From contig JAJKFH010003762.1 in the NCBI GenBank assembly GCA_023333565.1, positions 930,001 to 994,000 of the forward strand: 64,000 nucleotides of DNA, in the 5' to 3' direction. This stretch comes from Puffinus mauretanicus (taxonomy: Eukaryota > Chordata > Aves > Procellariiformes > Procellariidae). Of the stretch, positions 39,613 to 50,509 are shown one piece after another. The notes under the pieces were generated by a model, which was given only the letters and a program-made list of their open reading frames with translations, made no database searches and had not been told where the DNA came from. Made by a program: the position numbers and the translations under genes. Every line of letters starts with the position of its first letter. Position 1 is the stretch's first letter.

Positions 39613-39826
39613 ATGCTGTGAAGCCACCGGTCAGTTCTTTACAACCATCTGCTGAGTTACCCTTGCCCATCAACACTTCACCGCCTTCCATGCAAGCAGA
39701 ATCTTCCCTACCTCCTCCTTACCAGCTTATTAACATCCCCCCACTGGAGTCTTCCTCTGGTCAAGAAGATCCTCAAGACTACCTACTGCTAATAAACTGC
39801 CAGAGTAAAAAACCTGAACCTATGAG
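39613..39826 (+). CDS. GAB1: GAB1 coding exon 3: linker after the PH domain
   Basis: This exon encodes residues ~123-194 (split codons at both ends; it finishes the Asp codon begun in exon 2 and ends with AG of an Arg codon). The sequence is a flexible proline- and serine-rich linker containing [11 protein letters not shown] and a conserved block, [20 protein letters not shown]. The two tyrosines (in PYQL and DYLL) are conserved with mammals. The acceptor is tttgcag|AT and the donor AG|GTAAGTAA. It is four residues shorter than the human exon as I recall it: three are missing in the serine-rich stretch before PPPY and one around the PPxLE segment. That is typical of indels in a disordered linker and keeps the frame. 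No catalytic function is expected; it spaces the membrane anchor from the docking sites. Confidence 0.97.
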
Positions 39827-40756
39827 GTAAGTAACATTTTTTTCTTAATAACACTTATTAGTATTACAGGCCAAGAACGTTTGTGCTAAAAGTACTGGTT
39901 TTTTTTAGTGCCAAGTCATTGAACATTTGGATGCTCATAATCTGCGGGGGGAAGCTGCCTGTAACTTTTCCTTCCTTTCTTTCTATGCTTGAACTTTTTG
40001 CAGCAATAGTAAGTTGCTCGATCAGCGCTAGACCCATATTGCATTCTTCAAAAGTGTGGACGGCAATTGTCGATATGAAGTAGCAGATAAATGCAGTGAT
40101 CCAAGCATTTCATTGTAGCTTGGAGTGATGCACGGCACACAGCAGAGAAGTATTCTTTCTTTAGCCACAGTCTGGTGTGTTTAGTCCAGTCTAGGACTAG
40201 AAAAAGCTGGAGAGATTTAGCCTTTCTCCCATCTGGTATTTGGTGCCCCAGTTTTGCCAGTTAAAGCTTTCATGGAAGGGATTCAGTAAAACATGCTGAT
40301 ATTTATTATCACCCGCCAGGTTAGCACGTCACTGAATATAGCAATCCTCGAATGATATTTGTTGACTATTACTAACATGGTTCAATCTCTCAAGCAAGAG
40401 TAAAAGGTAATTACTTTATGATAACTAAGAATGCAGGAGACTTAAACCACTCAGTTTCTGTATCCTGAATTTTAACTTTATCCAAACAACAGATACTTAA
40501 AAAAAAGCTCAAGTAAGCCTTATTTCTTACTGAATAAAGAGTACCCACACAGTCAGTTCTCCAGAGAAGTGTGCAACAGGAAATTTTAAGGAAAGAATTG
40601 AGAACTTCTACTGAATTAAAGATATATTTATTTCTCCAACTGCTACTTCTAATTTAAATAGATGTACAGCACCTCTTGCATAGGAGGATATGATATTTAT
40701 GGTAGCTACCTAGGAAATATCTCTATGGTTTTTCAGAACGGATTATGGTGGCCTTC

Positions 40757-40952
40757 CCTGGAGCAGGCTGCCCAGGGGCTTAGTGGGATCTTCGTCCTCC
40801 AAGATTTAAAAATAAAACCAACCACAAACGAACTTGACTGGACAAGTTCCTAAGGAGCCTCACCTGACTTTGAAGTTGGCTTTGCTTAGAGGTATTGGAA
40901 GAGCTGGACCAGATAATCTCCAGAGGTCCCTTCCAACCTTGAGTATTCTGTG
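40757..40952 (+). mobile_element. CR1 LINE 3' end, short fragment, sense
   Basis: The fragment begins with ggagcaggctgcccagggg and ends with atctccagaggtcccttcca followed by an attctg terminus, the canonical CR1 3' end. An A/C-rich stretch near 40810-40830 interrupts it. It shares its 3' end with the antisense copy at 5483-6660 but is shorter and more diverged. Confidence 0.85.
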
Positions 40953-43266
40953 GGAGAACCTTATAAATCTCACTGGCAAGCTTCTTTTCTGCAGTAATTT
41001 AAAATAAAATCTGCTGGGGTATTTCCAGAAAAATAAATAAAACGTCATATTCTTTTTGTGATTGCAGACAAGTACATGGAAGGCTGAGGAAAGCTTCCTT
41101 TGAAAGTGTTTTCATGAGTATTTCACATACTCCCTTAGGGCCATACCTTTTAGTGGCGGTGCCTTCTTCAACACCTTGATGCTCTGCCAGTTTTACCTGT
41201 GCCATGTGCTCTCCGCTCCCTTGGCATTTTTATCTTGCTCTGTTGTGCCTGAGGAGTTTCCTGCTCCGTTTACTGATGATTACATGGTAGAAAAGTATCC
41301 ACCCTTTACAATCTTTCTTATAAAACGGAGGAATGAACCTACAGTTCTCCCAGAGTATGGAATGTGCAGGTTACGGGCGGCACGGCGTGCCCCAAAGCCT
41401 CCTGCAAGAGAAGGGGAAACCCAGTGTCTGCTTTCTCAGTGTTAAAGGTTTCAATGTTTAGTAATGTTTAGAAGCTGATGGTGTCTGAGAGGTATGTCAC
41501 CGTTCCTGCCAAAAGCTATCAAAAAAGCCATTTCCAGAACGGCTTGGCAGAGAAATCTTGACTTTTCATTTCAGCGCCCTGGCTCATCAGAAATGTGTCT
41601 GAGTGCCCGTTTGCTTCTGCAAGGGATGGGCCACAGAGTGGATTTCTAACACCACCACATGAAGCGTGTTTTTAGGAATGGTCAAGGTTGGGATGTGTAA
41701 TTGACTTTCTGACCTGACTTCCACAGTTGTGTGACATGTGGGTTAAGTAGAGGGTTAAGTGGTTAAGTGTCCCCCCATAAAAGGGAACACAAAACATGGC
41801 AAGGTATAGAGTCCGTGAGTAGCCTGCAAAATTTCATGAGGAAGACACTGGTGACACAGGAGAGAAGGTATTTGGGTGTTGGGGAAGGCAGAAGGTCCAG
41901 TGGAGATAAAATGCTGAGGGACCTGAGAAAGAACTGAACAAAGTCTTTGGGAGTGTAGAGATTGTTGAAATAAATGATGTTTTTGTAGGAATATTTGAAG
42001 ACAGTGAAACATTGGCATTGTTGGAAATTATATGGGCTTAGTGTATTATATTTAACTAAATTCACTAAATAGCTGTGTCCTTTTATTAAGAAGGTTGTAA
42101 TAATGAAAATTCAGAATAATAGTTATGCTGGAGTTTCAGTTCCACCTAAAAGGACCGCTTACGTTTCATGTCTGGTACAGTAAGTATCCTGCTGGATTTG
42201 GGCCAGAGTATAGACGATATAGACCTTTTCCTATGGAATTAGAGCTTTGTGTATCTGCGTAGCTTGTTACTAAGATGATCAGTTAGAGCGCACGCTGTGC
42301 ACTACCCCAGTCCACCTCCTTACAGGTGAAGAAAAAATAAAATGGCTGCATCATTTTCCTATTAATTTCCAGACTTGGAACAATTTATCTGTGTTTTTAA
42401 TACAACCTTTTTTCCTTAGTGCAGAGCTTAATAGATGTAATTAAATAGGCAGGTATTGTTACTTGAATGGTTTATTTCTATGACGTTTTCCCTTTAGACT
42501 TTAAAATTGCCGATATGCAGAGGCAACATTTTCTGTTCTAATTTTGCATGTTACTTTATAGGTAACCTGGGAACTACTGAATTTTATTTCAAAGCTTTGG
42601 GGTTCTTTTCCAGGTGAGGTGGGTAACTGTGAAACATAGAGGAAATATCCGAGCTGGCTCTCTGAAATTTTTAAGAATTGTGGTGTTTCAGAACTAACAA
42701 ATAATTTTGAAATGCTTCATTATGGTGTCATGCAATGCACCACGTACTGTTGTGAGAATACCTTGGACACAGCACTTGCAGCTGTAATAATCATGCTGTA
42801 TTTTGTCTAAATAGTTTTATGCTCTGATCATTGTTGACTTCAGAAAGAGCATTGTTCAACTGCAGCATTTAGTGAGATTTTAAGGTTCGTATTTGGATCC
42901 TAAATAAGAAAATGCAGCCAAAGACTGTTTCCAAAACCCTTATTGTTCTGGCTCATTCGAGAGGTACATTGAAATACTAAACACTGTCTTCCTCATCTTT
43001 CCTATGTTTATGAACCAGCCAAGGGTCACCCTTTCTCTCAGAAGAAGGGCAGGAATACCTGCTATTAGAAGATTTTGAAAGTAAAAAGATTCCACTGCAG
43101 TGAGTGAACAGTAGCCATTCTTGGAACGCGTGTGAGAAATTAATTACAGAGCCATTAACTTGCCTGAAAATATTGTTTGTTTGAGATGCGTCTTGCATGG
43201 TGTTCTGTGAGTTTTAACAGAAAAACTATGTAACTTTGGCTTCCATTTTCTGGAAATAGAGCTGGT

Positions 43267-43294
43267 TTATTATTTATTTATTTATTTATCTATC
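43267..43294. repeat. (ATTT)n microsatellite
   Basis: About five ATTT units with one variant (atctatc) at the right end, in intron 3. Confidence 0.9.
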
Positions 43295-44015
43295 CACATT
43301 TTTACTATGCTTGCTGTTTCTGTCCCAGACTGCTGGCACACAAGAGCAGTTTTGCTGCCACTTTGTTCACAGTATTCTGTTTAATCGGTCATATCGATTC
43401 CTGCAGATGGGAAAAGAATCAGCTCCAAAGGATGAGTGATCAAGCCAGACTGAATACAGCATGTTCAAAAATGGGATGATTACCCCTCGGACTAAAACCC
43501 TTTTAAAACTTTTTGCCTGGGTCTCTGTCAACAAGTAGTTTTTAGTACGTGGAGACAGGCTTTTTACTGGGCTCCCCCTGCCTCAACACCCCACCTCTTC
43601 TCTGTCCATCTAAATGTCCAGTCCTCGTAGCTCAGCAGGCTGGACAGTTATCTCTTCTCGGTATGTGGAAAGAGGTGTCCAGCCCTAGCACTGAGTACGG
43701 AATAGTTTGGCCACTTAGCCTAATTTGCAGATATGTGATGCCCACACGTGATAACACTGAATTCATGTCAGACATCCTCTGCTTATAAATAGAGTGAGGA
43801 GTTTTCATTGTGTTATATCCAACTTTGCCATTATTTTAAACTGAGGTGTAAAAAATCATTAATACTTATCTTAACAACCAGTTGCTAATGGAATATTTAA
43901 GCCAATGGATGTTTTTGTTGAGCTGTTCTGAAGTGCATAGGAAAAATTAAAATTTTCAGGTAACTTTCTTAAGTGCAGAAGTCATCAAGCATCCTGCATC
44001 TGAAATCCTTTTTAC

Positions 44016-44036
44016 AAAAAAAAAAAAAAAAAAAAA
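44016..44036. repeat. Poly(A), 21 bases
   Basis: An uninterrupted A run in intron 3. Confidence 0.95.
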
Positions 44037-46219
44037 GCAGGGGTAAAGTCTGTCCCTGAATTCTAGTCCTAACTTAAATTTCCTTGAGATAACATGAATC
44101 AACTACACATTGTAGATTTTCAAAACTGTTCATGGTTTTCTTACCGTGATCAGTGGTTAATACTGATTTTTGAAAACTAGTTAAACTTCAGAGGCTGAAT
44201 TCCCTGTCTTCATTTTGGCATAAACTGCTTTCTTGGCCCGTGTTTCAGACTGTCTTCAAACTTTTGATCTTGCAAAATCAGGTTGGTTAGAACCCATTCA
44301 TATTTTGAAAACTATTTTAATAGACTAAGAAGTTGATTCCAAAAGATTACTTTTAAAAAGGTGAAGTAAATCAGAAATGCCCTCTTATAATGAGAAATGT
44401 AAGTTGTTGCCATCAGCTGAGCAAGTGACAGGCCTGGCTGCCTCATGTGTTATGGTTTTTGAAAGTCTTCTGTTTTGGCAAGTGCTTGTGGTCAAGAAAG
44501 AAGAAGCAGCATTTACTTAGACCCAGAAAAACTCCTACATTTCAAAATGATAGCATTTGTTGCTTACATATGATGGGTAATCCTTAAGCACTGGCACCGT
44601 ACATGTGCTGTTGTTGCATTTTGAGCTTTGGTTATATACTCCTGCATGCTTTTGTAAGATAAATGTAGTGTTTATATTTTATTTCTGTAGTTTTGGAATT
44701 TTTTTCATTTTAAAGTATATCCTAGTGAACTGGAACTAACAATTTTGGTTCTACAATTGATTGTCAGTGTCCAGCTTCTCTAGACTGCCCACTTTATTTT
44801 TATAGCATATAAAATACAGATCACAATCCTTGCCATGCTTGCTCATGTAAAACACACGTGACTTTTGCTGGGACTTTGGTCTGAATGAATACCACAGAAC
44901 TAGAAGAGTACGTCTAGAAAGCGAGGAACTCCTGAATAAATCCTTTGAGTAAAGAACAAGGGCTGCAGCAGGGGCTAAGCTCAGACTGTTATAGTCACAC
45001 AGTATGTTCACAATTTACTATGCACTCTGTAACCTCGTGTAGTTCCTTCAGTCCTATGTGCTCTATTTTTTGCAAGTGTGTTAAACTTCCAGTGGTTCAT
45101 TAGTGAATTTTTGAAGCTCTGAGGCAAAGGAAGCAAACTGTTAGCAAACAAGAGATACGTTTTTGATGATCAGCATTGTAAGGAATATAGGAAGTTTCAG
45201 TTCCTTGTTTGTGACAAGGATAAATACTTAATGAGAACGTTCTCTTATTTTTGGGGGTCTATTAAACTAAATGCAAATAAATGTTCAGAGTCACCTAGAA
45301 ACCAATTCTGACCAGTGAGACAGAACTTAAATCTATGTTTAAAACAGTAAACAGAGCAAAATTAGTGTCCTTTTTCTAATGAAAAAACCCCACACCAAAA
45401 AACCTAAGAACAAGCTAATAGAAAAAGGTGATATAATTAAAGCCAGAGAAGAACTCTCATAAGCCGCTCGGACTGATGGAAGATTGTATCTTTGCTATTA
45501 AACAGAACAAAAACCAGTTGGTCAGGTGAACGACATTTTTCTTGACTGCAGATGTCCAGTCTAAGCTAATCACGTCGGTTCCCTTGATAGCTGGCAGAGA
45601 GGCACTTTGGGAGTGTGATTCATCGGGTTTAGATGGATATCTAAGAAGAACGGATTGTGTTTCACAGAGTCTCCATTTCTCCAATGACTGCAGAGGAAAC
45701 CCAAATGAATAGCTAAACTGGATTCCTTTCTCCTCAGGTTACCAGAACCCCAGGAGATAAATCCAGCTGTCCTTTAAGAAAGAAAGTTTTTTGCGATCTT
45801 ATCGACAAATTGAAATTTGAATAATAAATTCTGGTTGTGATCACTTTGAGGAAGAGAGTCTCTTAAAAAATCCTTCTTGTGATAGTCATGCTGTTGATTT
45901 TTATGTATTTTATTCCTCAGAAGTTTTCTAAATGGCATGATCCAGTTGTTTAATAGAGCTTAGTAAGAGTAGTGTAGCAGCTATTCATTGATACACATGC
46001 ATGCTGAAATATTTACATACGTATGTATAATTTAACACAATGGTATGGTACTGTGGTTATGAAAATAGGAAATATCATGGTGTGATTGATCAAAAAGTGT
46101 ATGGACTGCATTAACCCCACCTGTGTTAGTATTTTGCCACTGTCTTGACTTTTCATTTAAGCAAGGAGTCAGACTGATAACAGAATTTCTCTGTCTGGAG
46201 CAAGGTAACTGAAGAGGTT

Positions 46220-46283
46220 TACAAAAAAAAACCCAACCAAACCAAACCAAAACCCAAACAAAAAACCAACAACAACAAAAAAA
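46220..46283. repeat. A/C-rich low-complexity patch
   Basis: Repeated aaaccaaaccaaa / cccaaacaaa units in intron 3. Confidence 0.85.
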
Positions 46284-46746
46284 CGATTGCAATGTGTTTA
46301 CTTTCCATGTAAGCTTACTGGTACTGATTAGTACCGGTATTAATGAGTGCTATTCTCATAAAAGATGGAATTTCCAAAGAAATCAAAGATAAAGTACTGT
46401 GCATTTTTATCTAACAACACTGCCTTAACTTGCGTTCAAGACAAAAGCACTCTGTTGCACATACATCCTATGGATTTTTTTTTTTTCCTAAAGAGCGTGC
46501 TATCTTCCTCCTATTTCTGTTCTTATCTGTTATTTCTCTCTTATGTATTTATGTATTTCGAACCAGTTTTATATGGTCCGTAGATAACACCCTTAAGTGC
46601 ATGCCTAAAGTTAAAAGCAGTCGTATTTTTTCCTCCAATGTCTTTTTCGTACTGATTAGAACTAGCAAGTACTGTAAACCCAAGGATTGAGTGTATTAAT
46701 TTTACTTTTAACAGTGCCATTAAAGTACTGCTAGTTTGCAGCATGG

Positions 46747-46812
46747 GTTAAAAAACAAAACAAAACAAAAAAAAACCCACACCACAATAAAAAAAATCCC
46801 CCAGCCCCCAAA
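46747..46812. repeat. A/C-rich low-complexity patch
   Basis: A aaaacaaaacaaaac run followed by cccacaccac and ccccagcccc, 330 bases before exon 4. Confidence 0.85.
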
Positions 46813-47002
46813 CAAACTCTGCTCCAAATTGGCATCGTGGAAAGAATTTGCTTTATGAAACATCGAGTTGTTGTTTAACTGCTGCTAAAGCTCCACACTT
46901 GTGTTATCTGTTTCACATGCATGGATTTGTATGTGTGTAGTTACTTAGGATCCTTCTTAAGTACTACTGTTTGTTTAATAATTGAGTTCCTGCATTTCAT
47001 TT

Positions 47003-47019
47003 AAAAAAAAAAAAAAAAA
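47003..47019. repeat. Poly(A), 17 bases
   Basis: An A run 120 bases upstream of the exon 4 acceptor, followed by T-rich sequence that could act as the distant pyrimidine supply for this weak acceptor. Confidence 0.9.
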
Positions 47020-47138
47020 TTGAAAGAGACTGATAGACTTTTTAGTTGTTTACATTTTAATTGTTGTGTTTACTCTTTGTAATGTTTGTTTTTCTTTATT
47101 TGTTCATCAACATTTTAATCTTACAATCTTACGTGTAG

Positions 47139-47743
47139 ATCTCATGCTGACTCGGCAAAATCCAGCTCTTCTGAAACAGACTGCAATGATAACGTGCCCT
47201 CCCACAAAAACCCTGCTCCATCAGCGAGCAAGCATGCTGTGAATGGCTTTTTTCAGCAGCAAGGTGTCTATGACTCCCCGCCTTCTCGTACTGGGCTGAC
47301 GCTGGCAGACTGCAGCCTTTATAACCTGCCTAGGAGTTACTCGCAGGATGTTTTACCGAAGGCAGCGTCTCCATCTGGGACCGATGCAGAAGGAGAGCAA
47401 CACGTTTTCAATACCCCGTCAGCAACATCTTCATTAGACGCACAGATGAGACACATCTCCATTAGCTATGACATTCCCCCCACACCCGGAGGTACTTATC
47501 AGATTCCGCGAACTTTTCCAGAGGGAACGTTGTCTCAGACTTCAAAACTGGAGACTATTCCAGATATTCCTCCACCTCGGCCACCAAAACCTCACCACGC
47601 TGCAGATCGATCTCCTGTGGAAACATGTAGCATTACTCGCACTGCTTCAGACACTGATAATAGTTATTGCATCCCTACAGCAGGAATGCCACCCTCACGC
47701 AGTAATACCATTTCAACTGTAGATTTGAATATCTTTCGTAAAG
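47139..47743 (+). CDS. GAB1: GAB1 coding exon 4: YxxP docking region and proline-rich GRB2 site
   Basis: The largest exon here covers residues ~194-396. It carries five YxxP motifs in order: YDSP (near residue 238), YNLP (255), YDIP (304), YQIP (314) and YCIP. They correspond to human Tyr242, 259, 307, 317 and 373, whose phosphorylation creates CRK/CRKL SH2 sites. Between YQIP and YCIP lies the proline-rich [10 protein letters not shown] with an RxxK core, the type bound by the GRB2 C-terminal SH3 domain. The PRTFPEGT and [12 protein letters not shown] blocks are strongly conserved. The acceptor (acgtgtag) has a poor pyrimidine tract; the donor is AAAG|GTCAGT. An odd point is EQHVFNTP, where human has ELYVFNTP, so one tyrosine is lost (codon CAC at 47401-47403). 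The last residues read NIFRK where human reads NKLRK. Confidence 0.98.
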
Positions 47744-49913
47744 GTCAGTATCCCATATTTTATCCTGCTTTTCCAGAATTTTTGTGTTAAATGATGTAAT
47801 CTTATGGTGAATGATGTGATATGAATGATACGAATGGGCTGAATGATATGAAGTGCATTTCTAGCCTTTAGAAACAAGTGTGTAGCCCTTCACAAAGCGG
47901 CTTGTGGCCGCAATGGTTAAAATATGTAAGAAAGAGGAAAAAGAGAAGATTATTAAAGGAAATCATCAAAACAGCAAAGCACAGAATATCGATAAGGGAT
48001 GTGTATTGCACTGCAGCATTCAGTCTTTGCTAAAAATATTTGAAGACCTAGACACATTTATGGTGCTACTTGTCTTTAGAAAACAGCAGTGAAGAACTAA
48101 TCATCTTTTTTTTGCTAATAAGCTCATATAGCTGAGTTCAGTACTGCTGTTATCAGTCTTTCAGAATGACCAAAGTGAGGTTAGTGTATAGTGGTCCAAA
48201 TCTGCAGAAGCCGAAAGTGTTTCATGAAGGTCAGTGGGACTTGGTGTATACCCAGAGCTTTGAGATCAACCCTGATCTGGTGATCATTGCCACCGACCTT
48301 TATTTCTCTCCTCGTGATAGATATGCATACTGCAGTTTTTAAGTTGTTCCTTATAGTCACCTCAATGTTGGTATTCCAGATGTGCTGGTGCATTTTTTTT
48401 ACTGTTTTTCCTTTAGCAGCTGGGTGTATTTCAGGTCCCAGCAAATCTGGTGGAGCTACTTTTACTTAAAGAATTTGTTGTTTCTTGGGGTTTTTTTCTG
48501 CCTGTCTTTTTGTTCCTGTTCTTATTCTTTCAGCTTTAAACTTGAGAAATGCAGCAAGAGGTAGAGGTTGGGAAGCTGATACTTATTGTTACAGAGAGCA
48601 GTTGTTCTAGTCTTGTTAACCACTCTTGGGCTGAGAGTTTCATTTTTTTTCAGGTTCCTGAGGCAAGTGGGCATTACAGTGTTATTTTTAAAGTCAAATT
48701 TTAAACTGGTTAGAGTCGATGCTAATGTTAGAGGGGATTTTAAAGGAGAATTGTTTGAGTTGTGCTAGGTACAGGAGGGGAGGCTGAAATGAGGAAGGGG
48801 ACAGGGCTTTTAGAAGAGGCAATATACAGAATGGATGTGATCATACAGGTGCTCAGATAGTATTCCTGTTTGTCATTCATTTTGTAGGCTAAGTGTAATA
48901 ATGTTGGTGGTTGTTACTGTTTTAAAATGACAAAGTAACACCCTGAAAGACCCTTGTTTGCCTGACTTATCTTCTCTCATTTTGCTAAGTTTATAAGCGA
49001 GTACTCCTACACTAGAGCTGAGATTGTCAGCCTCAGGAAGAGTAGCCTTTCTGAAAATACTGTTTTAATTTGGCACTTAATAGCAGAAGTGTTTATTTTT
49101 CCTCTGAGGTGGAAATCTCAAAAAAAACTTCAGAGCTTTGTTTCAGGGCAAGGCGGGGGATAAAACCCAGAGTTTGCCCACAGTTTCTGTCTTGGCATCA
49201 GGAGAAGGGGCATGCCTGTTGCAGGGTAAGGCAGCCTGTCGCCCACATGGGTGAGCGGGACCTGGGAGCCAGATGTCTCACAAACACCCCTGTCCACCGG
49301 CGAAGCAACCACAAAGCTCAGGACCTTCTTAATGCGGACTGCCAAGAGCCAGGACCCTGAAAACGGAGAGACCTTCGGTTCTGTAGCGGTTCGCTCAAAC
49401 TCAAAGCCCCTGGAGACCATGCTGGGGAGCTGAGAGCAGGGGGTCACCTCTTCCAGCCACAGATCGAATCCTGTTGAATCAGCACTTTCCAAGAGAAGGG
49501 CGTTCAGTCAGAAAACCTTTCTCCAGACCCTAAATTACATCTGCTGGTTGTTTATTTTAGAATAGGTTTTTCATGAGGGCCCAGTATCTCAAACCCCACT
49601 CTTACTAAATTCTTACACCTGCCTATTTGAAAGGAAAACTTTGCTGCTTCTTTAAAAGGAAAAATTAGCTTTTCTTTTCTTGCCATGGAAAAATGGCACT
49701 ATAAGAGCTTCAAGTTGTGACTGATGAGTGCTAAGTTTGTTTGTGAACACAGTCCTCTCAAGTATATAGATAAAATCTATGGGCCAGAGCTTCAGAAGGT
49801 GTGTTTGTACGCTCTCAGAAGCAGACAGTAAATAACAACAGACTCTGGATGCCTGCTGCCAAGTGACAGGAACAGGGATGATAAATAGCCACTTTCTCTT
49901 CTTGTTTCTTTAG
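47744..49913 (+). other. GAB1: GAB1 intron 4 (2.2 kb)
   Basis: This intron runs from GTCAGT to tttctttag. Its only notable content is a GC- and CpG-richer stretch at about 49140-49500, open in one frame on each strand, 400 bases before exon 5. The rest is AT-rich and unremarkable. Confidence 0.85.
49140..49500. other. GC/CpG-richer stretch upstream of exon 5
   Basis: This part of intron 4 has higher GC and CpG than its surroundings and a long stop-free frame on each strand (120 codons on the minus strand). I recognise no domain in either frame. It may be an old insertion or simply GC-rich DNA where stops are rarer. Confidence 0.35.
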
Positions 49914-49999
49914 AAATTAGTTCTCAAGACTGTTATGATATTCCACGAACGTTTCCGAATGACAGATCTAATTCATTGGAGGGCTTCCATAACCACTTT
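49914..49999 (+). CDS. GAB1: GAB1 coding exon 5: sixth YxxP motif
   Basis: This short 86-nt exon covers residues ~396-424 and encodes [19 protein letters not shown] followed by [10 protein letters not shown]. It carries the sixth YxxP motif (YDIP, human Tyr406), again a CRK/PLC-gamma type phosphotyrosine docking site. The acceptor is cttgtttctttag and the donor TTT|GTAAGT. It enters in phase 1 and leaves in phase 0. The first two residues after the junction are E-I where human has D-A; the rest aligns without gaps to human (T/A, N/S changes only). The exon was missed by simple open-frame searching because of its size. It is placed by the split Lys-Glu junction with exon 4 and by direct match to the family. 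Confidence 0.97.
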
Positions 50000-50205
50000 G
50001 TAAGTATGACTTGATCTGATGAGAGGCGACAGTGACAGTGCTTGAATGCTCTTTGTTCCCATGTGAAGAAGCAAGCTGTATGGTGTTTGTGATTTTTCAG
50101 TTTCAGTAGAATATATTAATCTGAGTAGATTAGGTTAAAAAACTCATATGATTCACAGCTGATTGCATAACTTATTTTGTTAAAGGAAATATATGTTAAT
50201 TCTAG
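50000..50205 (+). other. GAB1: GAB1 intron 5 (206 bases)
   Basis: This is a very short intron between exons 5 and 6, bounded by GTAAGT and attctag. If retained, the frame meets TGA after four codons (GTA AGT ATG ACT TGA), so retention would truncate the protein before the PI3K sites. Confidence 0.95.
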
Positions 50206-50509
50206 AAAAACAGAAGCATGTTGACAGTGGGAAGTGTTTCAAGTGAAGAACTAGATGAAAATTATGTCCCAATGAATCCCAACTCTCCTCCACGACAGCA
50301 TTCCAGCAGCTTCACTGAACCCATCCAGGAAACAAACTATGTACCAATGACACCAGGCACGTTTGATTTTCCGTTATTTGGAAAGCAAGTCCCTCCTCCT
50401 GCTCACATGGGTTTCAGGTCCAGTCCAAAGACCCCTCCCAGACGGTCAGTACCTGTTGCAGAATGTGAGCCACCGCCAGTGGATCGGAACCTCAAACCAG
50501 ACAGAAAAG
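50206..50509 (+). CDS. GAB1: GAB1 coding exon 6: PI3K-binding YVPM sites and MET-binding region
   Basis: This exon covers residues ~425-525. It has two YVPM motifs, in [13 protein letters not shown] and [12 protein letters not shown] (human Tyr447 and Tyr472), which match the YxxM consensus bound by the PI3K p85 SH2 domains. They are followed by the [10 protein letters not shown] segment of the MET-binding motif, SPKTPPRR, and PPVDRNLKP. The last is a PxxxRxxKP site, the atypical motif for the GRB2 C-terminal SH3. The exon links receptor contact, GRB2 recruitment and PI3K activation. The acceptor is taattctag and the donor AAAAG|GTGAGG. Odd points: the first residues KNRSM replace human KVKNV, and FGKQV replaces human FGMQV at the edge of the MET motif. 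Reading through the donor gives a stop after 13 more codons. Confidence 0.98.

Larger units (their letters stand above)
39827..47138 (+). other. GAB1: GAB1 intron 3 (7.3 kb)
   Basis: This intron is bounded by GTAAGTAA and gtgtag. It holds a short CR1 3' end at 40757-40952, an ATTT-type microsatellite near 43.27 kb, a 21-A run at 44.02 kb, two AC-rich patches at 46.22 and 46.75 kb and a 17-A run at 47.00 kb, only 120 bases before the exon 4 acceptor. The rest appears unique and non-coding. Confidence 0.85.

Noticed and set aside
47468..47722. Second long frame overlapping GAB1 exon 4 on the same strand.
   Set aside because: It is a shifted-frame shadow of the coding exon; the GAB1 frame is supported by clear homology.
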